Source: an uncultured Eubacteriales bacterium
GTDB lineage: Bacteria > Bacillota > Clostridia > Christensenellales > CAG-138
Reading direction: 5' to 3'
DNA: 64,000 nucleotides
Assembly (NCBI GenBank): GCA_900549955.1
Contig: URQH01000002.1
Location: 73,954-137,953, forward strand
The position numbers and the translations under genes were made by a program. The stretch's first letter is position 1. Each line of letters starts with the position of its first letter. This document shows positions 1 through 8,109 of the stretch, one piece after another. The notes below the pieces were generated by a model. It saw nothing but the letters and a program-made list of their open reading frames with translations. It ran no database searches and was not told the origin of the DNA.

Positions 1-832
1 GCACCTCGTCCATCGGCAAAAACGTCAATAGCGCCAGGCAACGTTCCACGTCCGCATCGTCGACATTGCGCCAGTACTGGTAAAATTCATACGGACTGCA
101 ACGCTCCGGGTCGAGCCAGAGCGCGCCTTTTTCCGTCTTGCCCATCTTCTTGCCTTCGCTCGTGGTCAGCAGCGTGGTGGTCAGGGCATACGCGGGCTTG
201 TGTTCCTTGCGGCGAATCAGATCCGCTCCGCCCAGGATGTTGCTCCACTGGTCGTCACCGCCCATCTGCAGCACGCAGCCGGTCTTGCGATGCAGAACGA
301 GGAAATCATAGCTCTGCATGAGCATGTAGCTCATTTCAAAGAAGGTCAGGCCACGCTCCATACGCTGCTTGTAGCACTCGGCCCGCAACATGTTGTTGAC
401 AGAAAAATGGACGCCAATGTCGCGCATGAACTCGAGGAAATTCAGCCCGCGGATCCACTCGGCGTTGTTGTATACCAGCGCCTTGCCGTCGGAAAAGTCG
501 ATCAGGCGCGCCATCTGCTTTTGGAAGCAGGCGGCATTGTGGTCGATCTCTTCGTTGGACATCATGCGCCGCATGTCCGTCTTGCCGGACGGGTCGCCGA
601 TCATGGCCGTGCCGCCGCCGAGCAACACAATGGGACGGTGGCCTGCACGCTGCATATGCGCCATCGTCATCAGCGCCACATAGTGGCCGATGTGCAAACT
701 GTCTGCCGTCGGGTCAAACCCGATATAAAACGTGACCTTCTCCCTGCCGAGCAGGTCGCGCAGCTCTTCCGGATGCGAGCACTGTTTGAGGAAGCCGCGT
801 TCCTCGAGCACGTCATAAACGTTTCGTTCCAT
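1..832 (-). CDS. tyrS: Tyrosyl-tRNA synthetase, C-terminus cut by window edge
   Basis: Attaches tyrosine to tRNA-Tyr in the cytoplasm. The first 277 codons are present; the family usually has 400-420 residues, so the C-terminal tRNA-binding part is missing because of the window edge. The class I signatures are visible: HIGH at residues 47-50 (LHIGHYVALM) and a KMSKS-type loop as KKMGKTEKG near residue 230. The ATG at 832 is preceded by a GAGGAGAAAGG ribosome site. A TTGCGC/TATGAT promoter lies only about 30 bases upstream, so there is no room for the T-box leader often found on tyrS in Firmicutes. The identity is clear. Confidence 0.96.
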   Translation of the reverse strand, partial: MERNVYDVLEERGFLKQCSHPEELRDLLGREKVTFYIGFDPTADSLHIGHYVALMTMAHMQRAGHRPIVLLGGGTAMIGDPSGKTDMRRMMSNEEIDHNAACFQKQMARLIDFSDGKALVYNNAEWIRGLNFLEFMRDIGVHFSVNNMLRAECYKQRMERGLTFFEMSYMLMQSYDFLVLHRKTGCVLQMGGDDQWSNILGGADLIRRKEHKPAYALTTTLLTTSEGKKMGKTEKGALWLDPERCSPYEFYQYWRNVDDADVERCLALLTFLPMDEV

Positions 833-862
833 TTCCCTTTCTCCTCTTACCCAGATGACGAT

Positions 863-891
863 ATCATATCAAACAATGGGCAAAAGCGCAA
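863..891 (-). promoter_or_regulatory. Sigma-A type promoter of tyrS
   Basis: On the minus strand, TTGCGC (886-891), a 17-base spacer and TATGAT (863-868). Transcription would start about 25 bases before the tyrS ATG, giving a very short leader. Confidence 0.6.
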
Positions 892-995
892 CTTGAGCAG
901 GCGCCGGCACGCGGCCAAATGGTGTAAAGTTATCAAATCGGTAACATTTTCCGTGCGTTGCACGCTGTAGCCGATCCCAGCCGTGAGCAGCATAC

Positions 996-1029
996 AAAAA
1001 AGGGCACGTTCACAGGAACGCGCCCTTTT
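996..1029 (-). terminator. Intrinsic terminator after rpmE
   Basis: A hairpin built on GGGC-A/G-CGTTC and its complement, with a four-base loop, is followed on the minus strand by a run of six T. It closes the rho-rpmE unit just upstream of the tyrS promoter. Confidence 0.8.
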
Positions 1030-1042
1030 CTCAAACGGAATC

Positions 1043-1240
1043 TTACATGCCGTAACGCTTCTTGAAGCGATCGACACGTCCGCCACTGTCCACCAGCTTT
1101 TGACGGCCGGTATAGAACGGGTGGCACTTGCTGCAAATTTCAACCTTCAGCTCTCCGCGAGTCGAGCCAGTGGTAAACGTCTCGCCGCACGCGCAGCGAA
1201 CCGTTGCTTCGCCGTAAGACGGGTGGATGTCCTTTTTCAT
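1043..1240 (-). CDS. rpmE: 50S ribosomal protein L31
   Basis: Large-subunit ribosomal protein of 65 residues. It is the zinc-binding form: Cys residues at about 16, 18, 36 and 39 appear in VRCACGET and EICSKCHPFYTG, and the typical ending is present. Zinc-form L31 is the normal housekeeping version, replaced by a zinc-free paralogue in some species under zinc limitation; no such paralogue is in the window. It lies downstream of rho on the same strand, a gene order shared by many Firmicutes, and is followed by a strong terminator. Confidence 0.97.
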   Translation of the reverse strand: MKKDIHPSYGEATVRCACGETFTTGSTRGELKVEICSKCHPFYTGRQKLVDSGGRVDRFKKRYGM

Positions 1241-1334
1241 GCTCTTTCACTCCTTAAAAAACACTGCCAACGGCTATTATAGCCGCAACAAGCAAAAAAT
1301 GCAAGCTTATTCTTATTAATTACTTCTAATTACT

Positions 1335-3164
1335 TCATTTTCCAAAGCGATTGGAAGCGGTATACCCATCTTTTTCATAAATGCGCACCCACTCTTTGAT
1401 CCGCTGCAGAAACTCCTCGTTCGTGTTCGTCTTAGCCAGCATGCCAATCAGCTGCTCCGTCACTTCCGCAGGATTGCCGCCCGCAAGTACGCGCCGGATG
1501 GTACGCACGCCATCCAGCTCTTCCTGCGACAACAACAGATCGTCGCGGCGCGTGCCGGACTTATAGATATCGATAGCCGGGAAAATCCGCTTTTCGGACA
1601 ACTTTCGATCCAGGTGGATTTCCATATTGCCCGTGCCCTTGAATTCTTCATAGACCATATCGTCCATGCGGCTGCCCGTCTCCGACAAGGCGGTCGCAAT
1701 GACCGTAAGGCTGCCGCCGTTTTCGATGTTCCGGGCGGCGCCGAAAAACCGCTTGGGCTTGTGCAGCGCGCCTGGGTCCATGCCGCCGGAAAGCGTGCGC
1801 CCCGTGGGCGGAATCGTCAGGTTGTATGCGCGCGCCAGGCGCGTGAGGCTGTCCATCAGGATGACGACGTCCTTGCCGTGCTCGACCAGGCGCATGGCCC
1901 GCTCCAGCACCATCTCCGCCACGCGGGTATGATGCTCCGGCAGCTCGTCAAAGGTAGAATACAGCACTTCGCCGCGAATGGACCGCTGCATATCGGTCAC
2001 CTCTTCCGGCCGCTCGTCGATCAACAGCACGATGAGATGCGAATCAGGATAGTTGTCGGCAATGCCGTTGGCAATGCTCTTGAGCAGCGTAGTCTTGCCG
2101 GCTTTCGGCTGCGAGACGATCATCGCACGTTGTCCCTTGCCGATGGGCGCGATCAGGTCGATCAGGCGGATGGACAGGTCGTTTTTCGCGCCCGTCCGCT
2201 CGAGCGTGTACCGCTCGTTCGGAAAGATGGGAACCAGGTTTTCAAACGGTACGCGCTCGCTGAGCCGTTCCGGGTCCTCGCCGTTGACAGCCGTGATGTA
2301 CAACAGCGCCAAAAAGCGCTCGTTTTCCTTCGACGGGCGGGTCTTGCCCGTGACCAGGTCGCCGGTGCGCAGGCCAAACCGCCGAATCTGCGCAATCGAG
2401 ACATACACGTCGTGCGCGCCGGACAGGTAGTTTTCCGAGCGCAGGAAGCCATAGCCATCCGGCAGCACTTCGAGAACGCCTTCCGCGTCGCCACACTCGC
2501 CCGTCTGGAGCATCTCCGGCACAGCCGGGTTGCTCGTGCCATAGTCCTTGTTGTAATAGCCCTCCTGGCGATTGCGATAGCGACGCTCTTCTTCGTAGCC
2601 GTTTTCCACAGGGGCATAGCCCCCCTGCTGCTGATAGCCGCCCTGCTGTTGATAGCCGCCGCGGTGCTGGTAATTGCCCTGATATCCCGCCTGCTGATAT
2701 CCGCCACCCTGGTAGCCCCCCTGCTGGTAACCACCCTGCTGATATCCGCCGCCCTGATACCCGCCCTGCTGATAGCTGCGGCGCGGCTGATACCCGCCCT
2801 GCTGATAGCCGCGGCTTTCATAGGATGGCTTTTGATAGCTTTGCGGACGCGGCGTGTACGACGCGCGCATCCGCGGCGCAGACAGGTCATGCACCGTCAC
2901 AGGCGCGCTGCCTGCGCGCTGGGCCGGCGACGGCACAGCTTCTCCCACAGGTTCCGACGTCTCCTTCTGTACTGTCGGTTCAGCAGCGGCATTTGCCGGC
3001 TCGGCGACTTCGTCTGCCGCCTCGTTTTGCGGCACGACGCCCCCATTCATAATGATCCGGACCAGCTCCGGTTTTCGATACTTGGTAATCGACTTTACGC
3101 CCTGGAGTTTTGCGATTTCGCGCAAATCACCAAGACTCTTGGCCTCTAATTGCTCTTGATTCAA
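1335..3164 (-). CDS. rho: Transcription termination factor Rho with a Tyr/Gln/Gly repeat insert
   Basis: Hexameric RNA-dependent ATPase that ends untranslated transcripts. The 609 residues compare with about 420 in E. coli. Residues 1-42 are the Rho N-terminal helical domain (SLGDLREIAK). About 44-100 is Ala/Glu/Pro rich. About 103-208 is a low-complexity insert with roughly ten YQQGG-type repeats. From about 226 the cold-shock RNA-binding domain (DGYGFLR) begins, followed by the ATPase with Walker A SQPKAGKTTLL near residue 350. The start is a TTG at 3164 behind GAGGAG; no ATG fits. A consensus TTGACA/TATGAT promoter lies about 85 bases upstream. Inserts at this place occur in Rho of Actinobacteria and some Clostridia, and in Clostridium botulinum Rho the insert behaves as a prion-like domain. 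Confidence 0.97.
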   Translation of the reverse strand: MNQEQLEAKSLGDLREIAKLQGVKSITKYRKPELVRIIMNGGVVPQNEAADEVAEPANAAAEPTVQKETSEPVGEAVPSPAQRAGSAPVTVHDLSAPRMRASYTPRPQSYQKPSYESRGYQQGGYQPRRSYQQGGYQGGGYQQGGYQQGGYQGGGYQQAGYQGNYQHRGGYQQQGGYQQQGGYAPVENGYEEERRYRNRQEGYYNKDYGTSNPAVPEMLQTGECGDAEGVLEVLPDGYGFLRSENYLSGAHDVYVSIAQIRRFGLRTGDLVTGKTRPSKENERFLALLYITAVNGEDPERLSERVPFENLVPIFPNERYTLERTGAKNDLSIRLIDLIAPIGKGQRAMIVSQPKAGKTTLLKSIANGIADNYPDSHLIVLLIDERPEEVTDMQRSIRGEVLYSTFDELPEHHTRVAEMVLERAMRLVEHGKDVVILMDSLTRLARAYNLTIPPTGRTLSGGMDPGALHKPKRFFGAARNIENGGSLTVIATALSETGSRMDDMVYEEFKGTGNMEIHLDRKLSEKRIFPAIDIYKSGTRRDDLLLSQEELDGVRTIRRVLAGGNPAEVTEQLIGMLAKTNTNEEFLQRIKEWVRIYEKDGYTASNRFGK

Positions 3165-3248
3165 TTTATTGCTCCTCTCTTAACGGGAAATGAATAAAGA
3201 TATAAAAAGATGCACGCATCCGTATGCAGCCAATATCCACTCAATATA

Positions 3249-3277
3249 ATCATACTCCCCAGTCTACCCGGTGTCAA
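3249..3277 (-). promoter_or_regulatory. Sigma-A promoter of rho
   Basis: On the minus strand, TTGACA (3272-3277), a 17-base spacer and TATGAT (3249-3254). The leader to the TTG start would be about 75 bases. Confidence 0.75.
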
Positions 3278-3432
3278 GCTGGGACCGGACGGTTTTCACA
3301 TCTTTCTCACGATTCGACGCCCTGCATACGCAGTTTCGTTCCATTTGAAGTACATTTAGCCGCATACCTGTCCCAGAAGCCGCATAGGATGTGGCAAACG
3401 GCAACGTATCTTCATGCCTGGGGGGATTGCAT

Positions 3433-3729
3433 ATGAACGATCGCAGGGACACCGAACTGACCAAGCTCCGCCCGCGCGCACACAGCATCCACATCGACAA
3501 CCGGATGCGCATCAGCGTGACGGGCGTTGCGGATGTGGAGAGCTTCAACGAGCAGGACGTCATGCTGATGACCGAAGCAGGGCCGCTGAACATCGTGGGT
3601 ACCAACCTCCATCTTGCAAAATTAAACCTTGAGGACGGGCAAATCAGCATCGAGGGCGAGATCCTGGCGCTCGACTATGAGCCGCCGGAAAGCGAGCGCC
3701 GCGGACTGTTCGGCAAGGTGTTCCGCTGA
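3433..3729 (+). CDS. yabP: Sporulation protein YabP
   Basis: A 98-residue YabP/YqfC-family protein (RMRISVTGVADVESF, then an all-beta core ending in LFGKVFR). In Bacillus subtilis YabP is made in the mother cell and is needed for spore cortex formation. The ATG at 3433 was chosen because GGGGGG sits at a suitable distance and the family begins here; an upstream in-frame ATG at 3391 lacks a ribosome site. It is followed after one base by yabQ and then divIC, the same order as in B. subtilis. No clear sigma-E promoter could be assigned upstream. Confidence 0.9.
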   Translation: MNDRRDTELTKLRPRAHSIHIDNRMRISVTGVADVESFNEQDVMLMTEAGPLNIVGTNLHLAKLNLEDGQISIEGEILALDYEPPESERRGLFGKVFR

Positions 3730-3730
3730 A

Positions 3731-4054
3731 ATGTCCGAGCAGATCGTCGCACAGCCCTATATCGCGCTTACCTGCCTGTACGCCGGCCTCGCCTGTGGAT
3801 TGACTTACGACCTGCTCAGGTTGCCTCGCTATCTGTGCCGGTTGCGGATTGTCGAGGGGCTGTGCGACCTGCTATTCGTCGTGTCGCTCGGCGTAGTTCT
3901 CGCCGCAACACTGCTGCTCACCACCGGCGGCAAGTTGCGGCTCTATCTGTTCCTCTTTGCCGGCGCCGGTTTCGCCGTCGAACAGTTTGCCGTATTTGGA
4001 ACGATTTCACGCATCGTTCACACACGCGCTCGCAAAAGGACTGGAAACTGCTGA
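3731..4054 (+). CDS. yabQ: Spore cortex biosynthesis membrane protein YabQ
   Basis: A 107-residue protein with four predicted membrane segments (about 8-27, 40-60, 65-80 and 83-95), starting MSEQIVAQPY. YabQ is a mother-cell membrane protein required for spore cortex in B. subtilis. It is shorter than the Bacillus protein (about 210 residues) and lacks the charged C-terminal region, as is usual in Clostridia. The ATG lies one base after the yabP stop, so the two genes are probably translationally coupled. Confidence 0.85.
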   Translation: MSEQIVAQPYIALTCLYAGLACGLTYDLLRLPRYLCRLRIVEGLCDLLFVVSLGVVLAATLLLTTGGKLRLYLFLFAGAGFAVEQFAVFGTISRIVHTRARKRTGNC

Positions 4055-4075
4055 AAAATATGCTATACTTAGTAT

Positions 4076-4357
4076 ATGGCCAAGCAGTTTCGTTTTAAAC
4101 TCAAAGCGCGGTATGTCATCCTGGCGTTTTTGCTGGCATTTTGTATTCTTGGCGGCATCTATCTGTCCCAGCAGACCAAAATGACCACCATCGCCGAGGA
4201 CACCGCCGCGTTGCAGGCACAGCTGGACGCGCTCCGGGTGGAGGAAGAGCGTCTGGAACGCATGCTCGAATATATGCAGACAGACGACTATCTGCTGCAA
4301 TATGCGCGGGAAAAGCTGGGCTATGTATTTCCCGACGACATTAAGTTTTATGAGTAA
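4076..4357 (+). CDS. divIC: Septum formation initiator DivIC/FtsB family
   Basis: A 93-residue bitopic protein with a basic N-terminus (MAKQFRFKLKARY), one membrane segment at about 12-30, a coiled coil (about 35-70) and the family C-terminal motif AREKLGYVFPDD. DivIC/FtsB forms a complex with FtsL and DivIB/FtsQ in the divisome and activates septal peptidoglycan synthesis. Position after yabP-yabQ supports the divIC assignment. The stop overlaps the ATG of the next gene. Confidence 0.92.
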   Translation: MAKQFRFKLKARYVILAFLLAFCILGGIYLSQQTKMTTIAEDTAALQAQLDALRVEEERLERMLEYMQTDDYLLQYAREKLGYVFPDDIKFYE

Positions 4358-5237
4358 CCAACAATTCCCTGCCGCTTCCCGGCGGATCGCCATCGTCGAT
4401 ATCGGAAGCAATTCCATCCGCTACATGGAGGCCGAACACAGCGCTGTTGGGCCTGTTTTTTCGCGAAAGGAAGTCTACACCACGCGTCTGGCCGAAGGTC
4501 TACTCGCAACCGGCTGCCTCTCCGAAGCGCGCATGGCCCAGTCGCTCGACGTGCTGCGCCGGCTCGCCGTGCAGGCTGCGGCTCATGGGTGCCGGCCCTA
4601 CGCCTATGCCACCAGCGCCGTCCGCGACGCGCGGAACCGGGAATCGTTTGTTGGGCGCATAGCGCTTGCAACCGGCATGCCGGTCCGAGTACTTGCCGGC
4701 AACGAGGAGGCAGCCTTTGCCTATGTAGGCGCGACAGGCGGTCGTGGCGGGCTGATCGACATCGGCGGGGGCAGCACGCAGGTGACGTGTGGCGCCTTCC
4801 GGCAAAGCTTCCCACTGGGCTGCGTGCGCGTCAAGGATCTATGCGGCGACCGGCCCCTCGCAGAGAGCAGGCGCATGATGCAGGCCCCTTTCGCCGAGAC
4901 GTTCCAGCTCCCCCCGCTGCCGCAGACGCAATGGACGGCCGTCGGCGGCACGTCCACCACCCTGGCCGCGCTGCACCTGCATCTTGAACAATACGACCCC
5001 GTACAGGTCGCCCGATGTCAGATGACGTTGGGCGACGTACAGGCGCTGCTCTGCCGGCTGGACGACCTGGGCGATGCGGGGCGCAGTGCGTTGCCGCTGC
5101 TCGCCCAGCGGCACGACGTCATCCTGGGCGGGGGCGCCATCCTGACCTGGTTGATGGAGCGGCTGTCGATCGTACAAATTGCCTTTTCCGATGCAGACGG
5201 CATGGAAGGATACGCAAGGTCGATACTGGGGTGCTGA
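4350..5237 (+). CDS. Ppx/GppA family phosphatase
   Basis: An ASKHA-fold enzyme of 295 residues that hydrolyses polyphosphate or pppGpp; sequence alone does not decide which. Phosphate-binding loops are visible as IAIVDIGSNSIR near the N-terminus and GLIDIGGGSTQVT near residue 135, and the C-terminal GGGAIL motif is present. It has only the core two-lobed domain, without the HD domain of longer exopolyphosphatases. The ATG at 4350 overlaps the divIC stop by eight bases, so it belongs to the yabP-yabQ-divIC unit. It is convergent with htrA. Confidence 0.88.
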   Translation: MSNQQFPAASRRIAIVDIGSNSIRYMEAEHSAVGPVFSRKEVYTTRLAEGLLATGCLSEARMAQSLDVLRRLAVQAAAHGCRPYAYATSAVRDARNRESFVGRIALATGMPVRVLAGNEEAAFAYVGATGGRGGLIDIGGGSTQVTCGAFRQSFPLGCVRVKDLCGDRPLAESRRMMQAPFAETFQLPPLPQTQWTAVGGTSTTLAALHLHLEQYDPVQVARCQMTLGDVQALLCRLDDLGDAGRSALPLLAQRHDVILGGGAILTWLMERLSIVQIAFSDADGMEGYARSILGC

Positions 5238-5258
5238 GAAAGCATGTACAACCGCATG

Positions 5259-5296
5259 AAAAGCGCCGCCCGGTTCCTGTAGGAACCGGGCGGCGC
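5259..5296 (-). terminator. Strong intrinsic terminator after htrA
   Basis: A perfect inverted repeat with 15-16 bp arms (GCGCCGCCCGGTTCC and its complement) and a four-base loop is followed on the minus strand by TTTT. It lies between convergent ppx and htrA. The T run serves the minus strand only. Confidence 0.85.
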
Positions 5297-5313
5297 CATA
5301 ATGCCCGATCCAG

Positions 5314-6621
5314 TTACCGCGTAGGATCCACCTCGTCAAAATTCATCTGGTTCTTATCCTCCAGCACGATCTCACAGGTCAACGTCTCGCCCGATCGATA
5401 GACCTCGACGACGATGGTATCGCCAATGGCACAGCCGCCGATCATGTCAATCAGCTGCGACTGCTCCGTAATGGCCTGCCCGTTGGCAGAAAGGATGATA
5501 TCGCCCGCGCGCAACCCGGCGCGCGACGCAGGTCCGCCCGCCACGACGCTGTCGACATAGACGCCTGAGGACAGCGGCAGATCCATCTGCGCGGCAATGG
5601 CCTCCGTCAACGTATAGACCGTGATGCCGACGGCCGGGCGCTGAATGCCGCCCTCTGTCACCAGAAGCTCCATGATCTCGCGCACCGTATTGATCGGCAG
5701 CGCAAACCCGATCCCCTCCGCGCTGACGGCATTGCCATACTCATCATACCCGGCAGTGATGGACTTGGCGCTGTTCATGCCGACGACCTCGCCACGCATG
5801 TTGAGCAGCGGACCACCGCTGTTGCCAAAGTTGATCGCCGCGTCGGTCTGCAAATAGGTGTTGGTATGCCCGTCGATCGTGATCTCCCGCGCGCTGGCAG
5901 AGATCACGCCGAAGGTCGTCGTGTTGGCGAGGCGGTCGGTATCGAGCGGGTTGCCGATGGCGACGACAAATTCGCCCACGCGCACGTCATCCGAGTTGCC
6001 TATCGCCACCGGCACGAGCCCCGCATGTTCCACTTTCAGGACGGCCACGTCCGTCTCATTGTCCGCGCCGATCAGGGCCGCCGGCACCTCCTCGCCGGTG
6101 GAGAGCAGCACGGTGATCTCCTCCGCGCCCTCAATCACATGCGCATTGGTCAGGATATATCCCTCGCTGGAGACGATGAACCCGCTGCCGCTGCCATAGA
6201 TCGACAGCATGCGCCGTTCCCCGAACATCTGCGTGGTATAGTTGATGACGCCCACGACGGAGGGCGACGCCGCGTCAAAGATATCCGGGATGGGGTTGGC
6301 CTGCAACCAGGGCTCGATACCCTCCAGTTCCGGCGCCACGCCATCCAACTCCGGCATATCGCGGCCGCCCGGCACGGGCGTGGACGCCGGCAAAGTGGGC
6401 GCCGGCTGTGTCGGCTCCGGCCCTGTGGGGAAGCCGGGCGTGGGGAACGCGGCTTCCCAATCCCTCCAGTTCAGAAAGCGTTCGCCGCGCAGTACCACCG
6501 AAAGCACCAGCAGCACGGCCAGCACGGCGACCAGCACGATGACTGTAATGCCAAATCCGCCAATCCGACGACGCCGCGGGCGCTCGCCCTGCGGAAAGGG
6601 GTATTGTCCATTAAATTCCAT
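5314..6621 (-). CDS. htrA: Membrane-anchored trypsin-like serine protease with PDZ domain (HtrA/DegP family)
   Basis: A 435-residue quality-control protease facing the cell exterior. Layout: a basic cytoplasmic N-terminus, a membrane segment at 21-45, a Pro/Thr-rich linker (about 60-90), a protease domain with catalytic His161 (LTNAHV), Asp191 (NETDVAV) and Ser268 (GNSGGPL), and one PDZ domain from about 335 (SRAGLRAGDIILSANG). The start is the ATG at 6621, where the family N-terminus begins; it overlaps the upstream kinase gene by 11 bases. Response regulator, kinase and protease therefore form one operon, an arrangement also seen for WalRK- and CssRS-linked HtrA proteins. Confidence 0.93.
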   Translation of the reverse strand: MEFNGQYPFPQGERPRRRRIGGFGITVIVLVAVLAVLLVLSVVLRGERFLNWRDWEAAFPTPGFPTGPEPTQPAPTLPASTPVPGGRDMPELDGVAPELEGIEPWLQANPIPDIFDAASPSVVGVINYTTQMFGERRMLSIYGSGSGFIVSSEGYILTNAHVIEGAEEITVLLSTGEEVPAALIGADNETDVAVLKVEHAGLVPVAIGNSDDVRVGEFVVAIGNPLDTDRLANTTTFGVISASAREITIDGHTNTYLQTDAAINFGNSGGPLLNMRGEVVGMNSAKSITAGYDEYGNAVSAEGIGFALPINTVREIMELLVTEGGIQRPAVGITVYTLTEAIAAQMDLPLSSGVYVDSVVAGGPASRAGLRAGDIILSANGQAITEQSQLIDMIGGCAIGDTIVVEVYRSGETLTCEIVLEDKNQMNFDEVDPTR

Positions 6622-8095
6622 ACTTGACTCCTCCCTCCAGCGTCGGCTGCCGCCGGTTTGGCGACGGCGCGCGCTTGAGTGTAAATGTGAAATTGCTGCC
6701 CTTGCCGCGGACGCTCTTGAGCGTAATCGTCTGCCCATGCTGGTCGATAATGCGTTTGACGATCGACAGGCCGAGGCCGGTGCCGCTCTGCTTTGTGGGC
6801 GTGTGCGCTTTTTCGACCTTGTAAAACCGGTCGAACACGTGCGGGACATCCTCCTCGGGAATGCCCTGGCCGGAATCCTGAATGCTGACGTACACCTCTT
6901 TGCGCAACGCATATGTCGCAATCCGCAGCTTGCTGCGCGGCGGCGAATATTTGATCGCGTTGTCGATGATGTTCCTCAGCACCTGCGAAATCTGCGCGCT
7001 GTCCGCTTCTACAAAGTACTGTTCCTGCGCAAACTTGACCTCCACTTCCATCTGCTGGTCGTAAATGCGCGCCTCAAACGTGATCAGCGTCCGCCGGATC
7101 AGCTCGTTAATATCGAAGATTTCCAGTTTGATGGCCGTCTTGCCGGACTCGATGCGCGCAAGATCCAGCAAGTCGTTGACCATGGTGGTCATGCGCCGCG
7201 TTTCGGAGAGCACGACGTCGATATACTTGTCGTATTCTTCCCGGCCGATCGTCCCGTCCTGCATGGCCTCCAAAAAGCCGCGCATGGAGGTCAGCGGCGA
7301 GCGCAGCTCGTGGCTGACGTTTGAGACGAAGTCCCTGCGCGTCGCCTCAAGATCTTTGAGCTGGTCCGCCATGTTGTTGAAGCTGCGTGCCAGTTGTGTC
7401 GCCTCATCCGTCCCGGTAATGGGGATGCGCAGGTTGAAGTCCCCCTTGCTGTAACGCTGTACAATCTCGTTGATCTCCATGAACGGGCGGATCATGCGCG
7501 ACGAGGAATAGTATACCGCAATGATACAAAACAGTACGGCGATCAGCAGTACCAGTACGATTTCCATCCAGACGGCGCGCAGCGTCCTGCTGGAGACGGA
7601 GTAGTCCAGGTGCAGCAGCACGGCATCGGAAGGCACGCCGTTTTCATATGCAAGCGATACGCCGCTGATCGTGGGAAACGGCAGAAGATCGCCATAATAG
7701 TCGTATCGTTCCTCCTGCCCCGCCGCCGCAAACAGCTGCGTGCGCTCCGCTTCCCCCAGCATCCGCTCCGCCGCCGGCTGCCACTTGTCGTCCGCAAAAT
7801 ACGTGTCGTGCGTGCCGTCCGCTCCATAGATCTCGATCAGGCCATCGCTCTGCCGCGCAATGATCTCCAGCTCCGCCGCAGCGCTCTCCTCCGGCAGCTC
7901 GGAAGCGCGTACCAATGCGCATAGTGCTGAAATCTCCGCCAGTTCTCCCGTGAGCAGCTCGCGCATCTCATAGCGCAACTGGCTCTGAAAGAGCGCAATA
8001 ACCGTTACGCCGACGAGCACGATCAGCCCCAGCGTAACGGTCAAATATGTCGCGAGCATGCGCGAAAACAGGGTTCGGAGAAAATCGCGGCGCAT
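6611..8095 (-). CDS. Sensor histidine kinase (HAMP, HisKA, HATPase)
   Basis: A 494-residue membrane kinase. Membrane segments lie at about 13-36 and 175-197 and enclose an extracytoplasmic sensor domain of about 135 residues with no recognised fold. HAMP follows (SSRMIRPFMEINEI), then the H-box VSNVSHELRSPLTS with the phosphorylated His, and a HATPase domain with N box NIIDNAIKYS and G boxes DSGQGIPEED and GTGLGLSIVK. It has no PAS domain, unlike typical WalK. Its partner is the response regulator 14 bases upstream. The coupled htrA gene suggests a cell-envelope stress signal; that is inference. Confidence 0.92.
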   Translation of the reverse strand: MRRDFLRTLFSRMLATYLTVTLGLIVLVGVTVIALFQSQLRYEMRELLTGELAEISALCALVRASELPEESAAAELEIIARQSDGLIEIYGADGTHDTYFADDKWQPAAERMLGEAERTQLFAAAGQEERYDYYGDLLPFPTISGVSLAYENGVPSDAVLLHLDYSVSSRTLRAVWMEIVLVLLIAVLFCIIAVYYSSSRMIRPFMEINEIVQRYSKGDFNLRIPITGTDEATQLARSFNNMADQLKDLEATRRDFVSNVSHELRSPLTSMRGFLEAMQDGTIGREEYDKYIDVVLSETRRMTTMVNDLLDLARIESGKTAIKLEIFDINELIRRTLITFEARIYDQQMEVEVKFAQEQYFVEADSAQISQVLRNIIDNAIKYSPPRSKLRIATYALRKEVYVSIQDSGQGIPEEDVPHVFDRFYKVEKAHTPTKQSGTGLGLSIVKRIIDQHGQTITLKSVRGKGSNFTFTLKRAPSPNRRQPTLEGGVKYGI

Positions 8096-8109
8096 GGGCC
8101 CTCTTCTGC

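Noticed and set aside
2600..2830. Periodic repeats, considered as a CRISPR array
   Set aside because: The period follows codons of the Rho YQQGG repeats, spacers are absent and no cas genes are present.
1614..3149. A 511-codon open frame opposite rho
   Set aside because: It is the reverse reading of a high-GC gene with strong third-position bias; no ribosome site, and rho is unmistakable.
3165..3432. Sigma-E promoter for yabP
   Set aside because: CATAC-type -10 candidates exist near 3332 and 3362, but none has an acceptable -35 at 13-15 bases.
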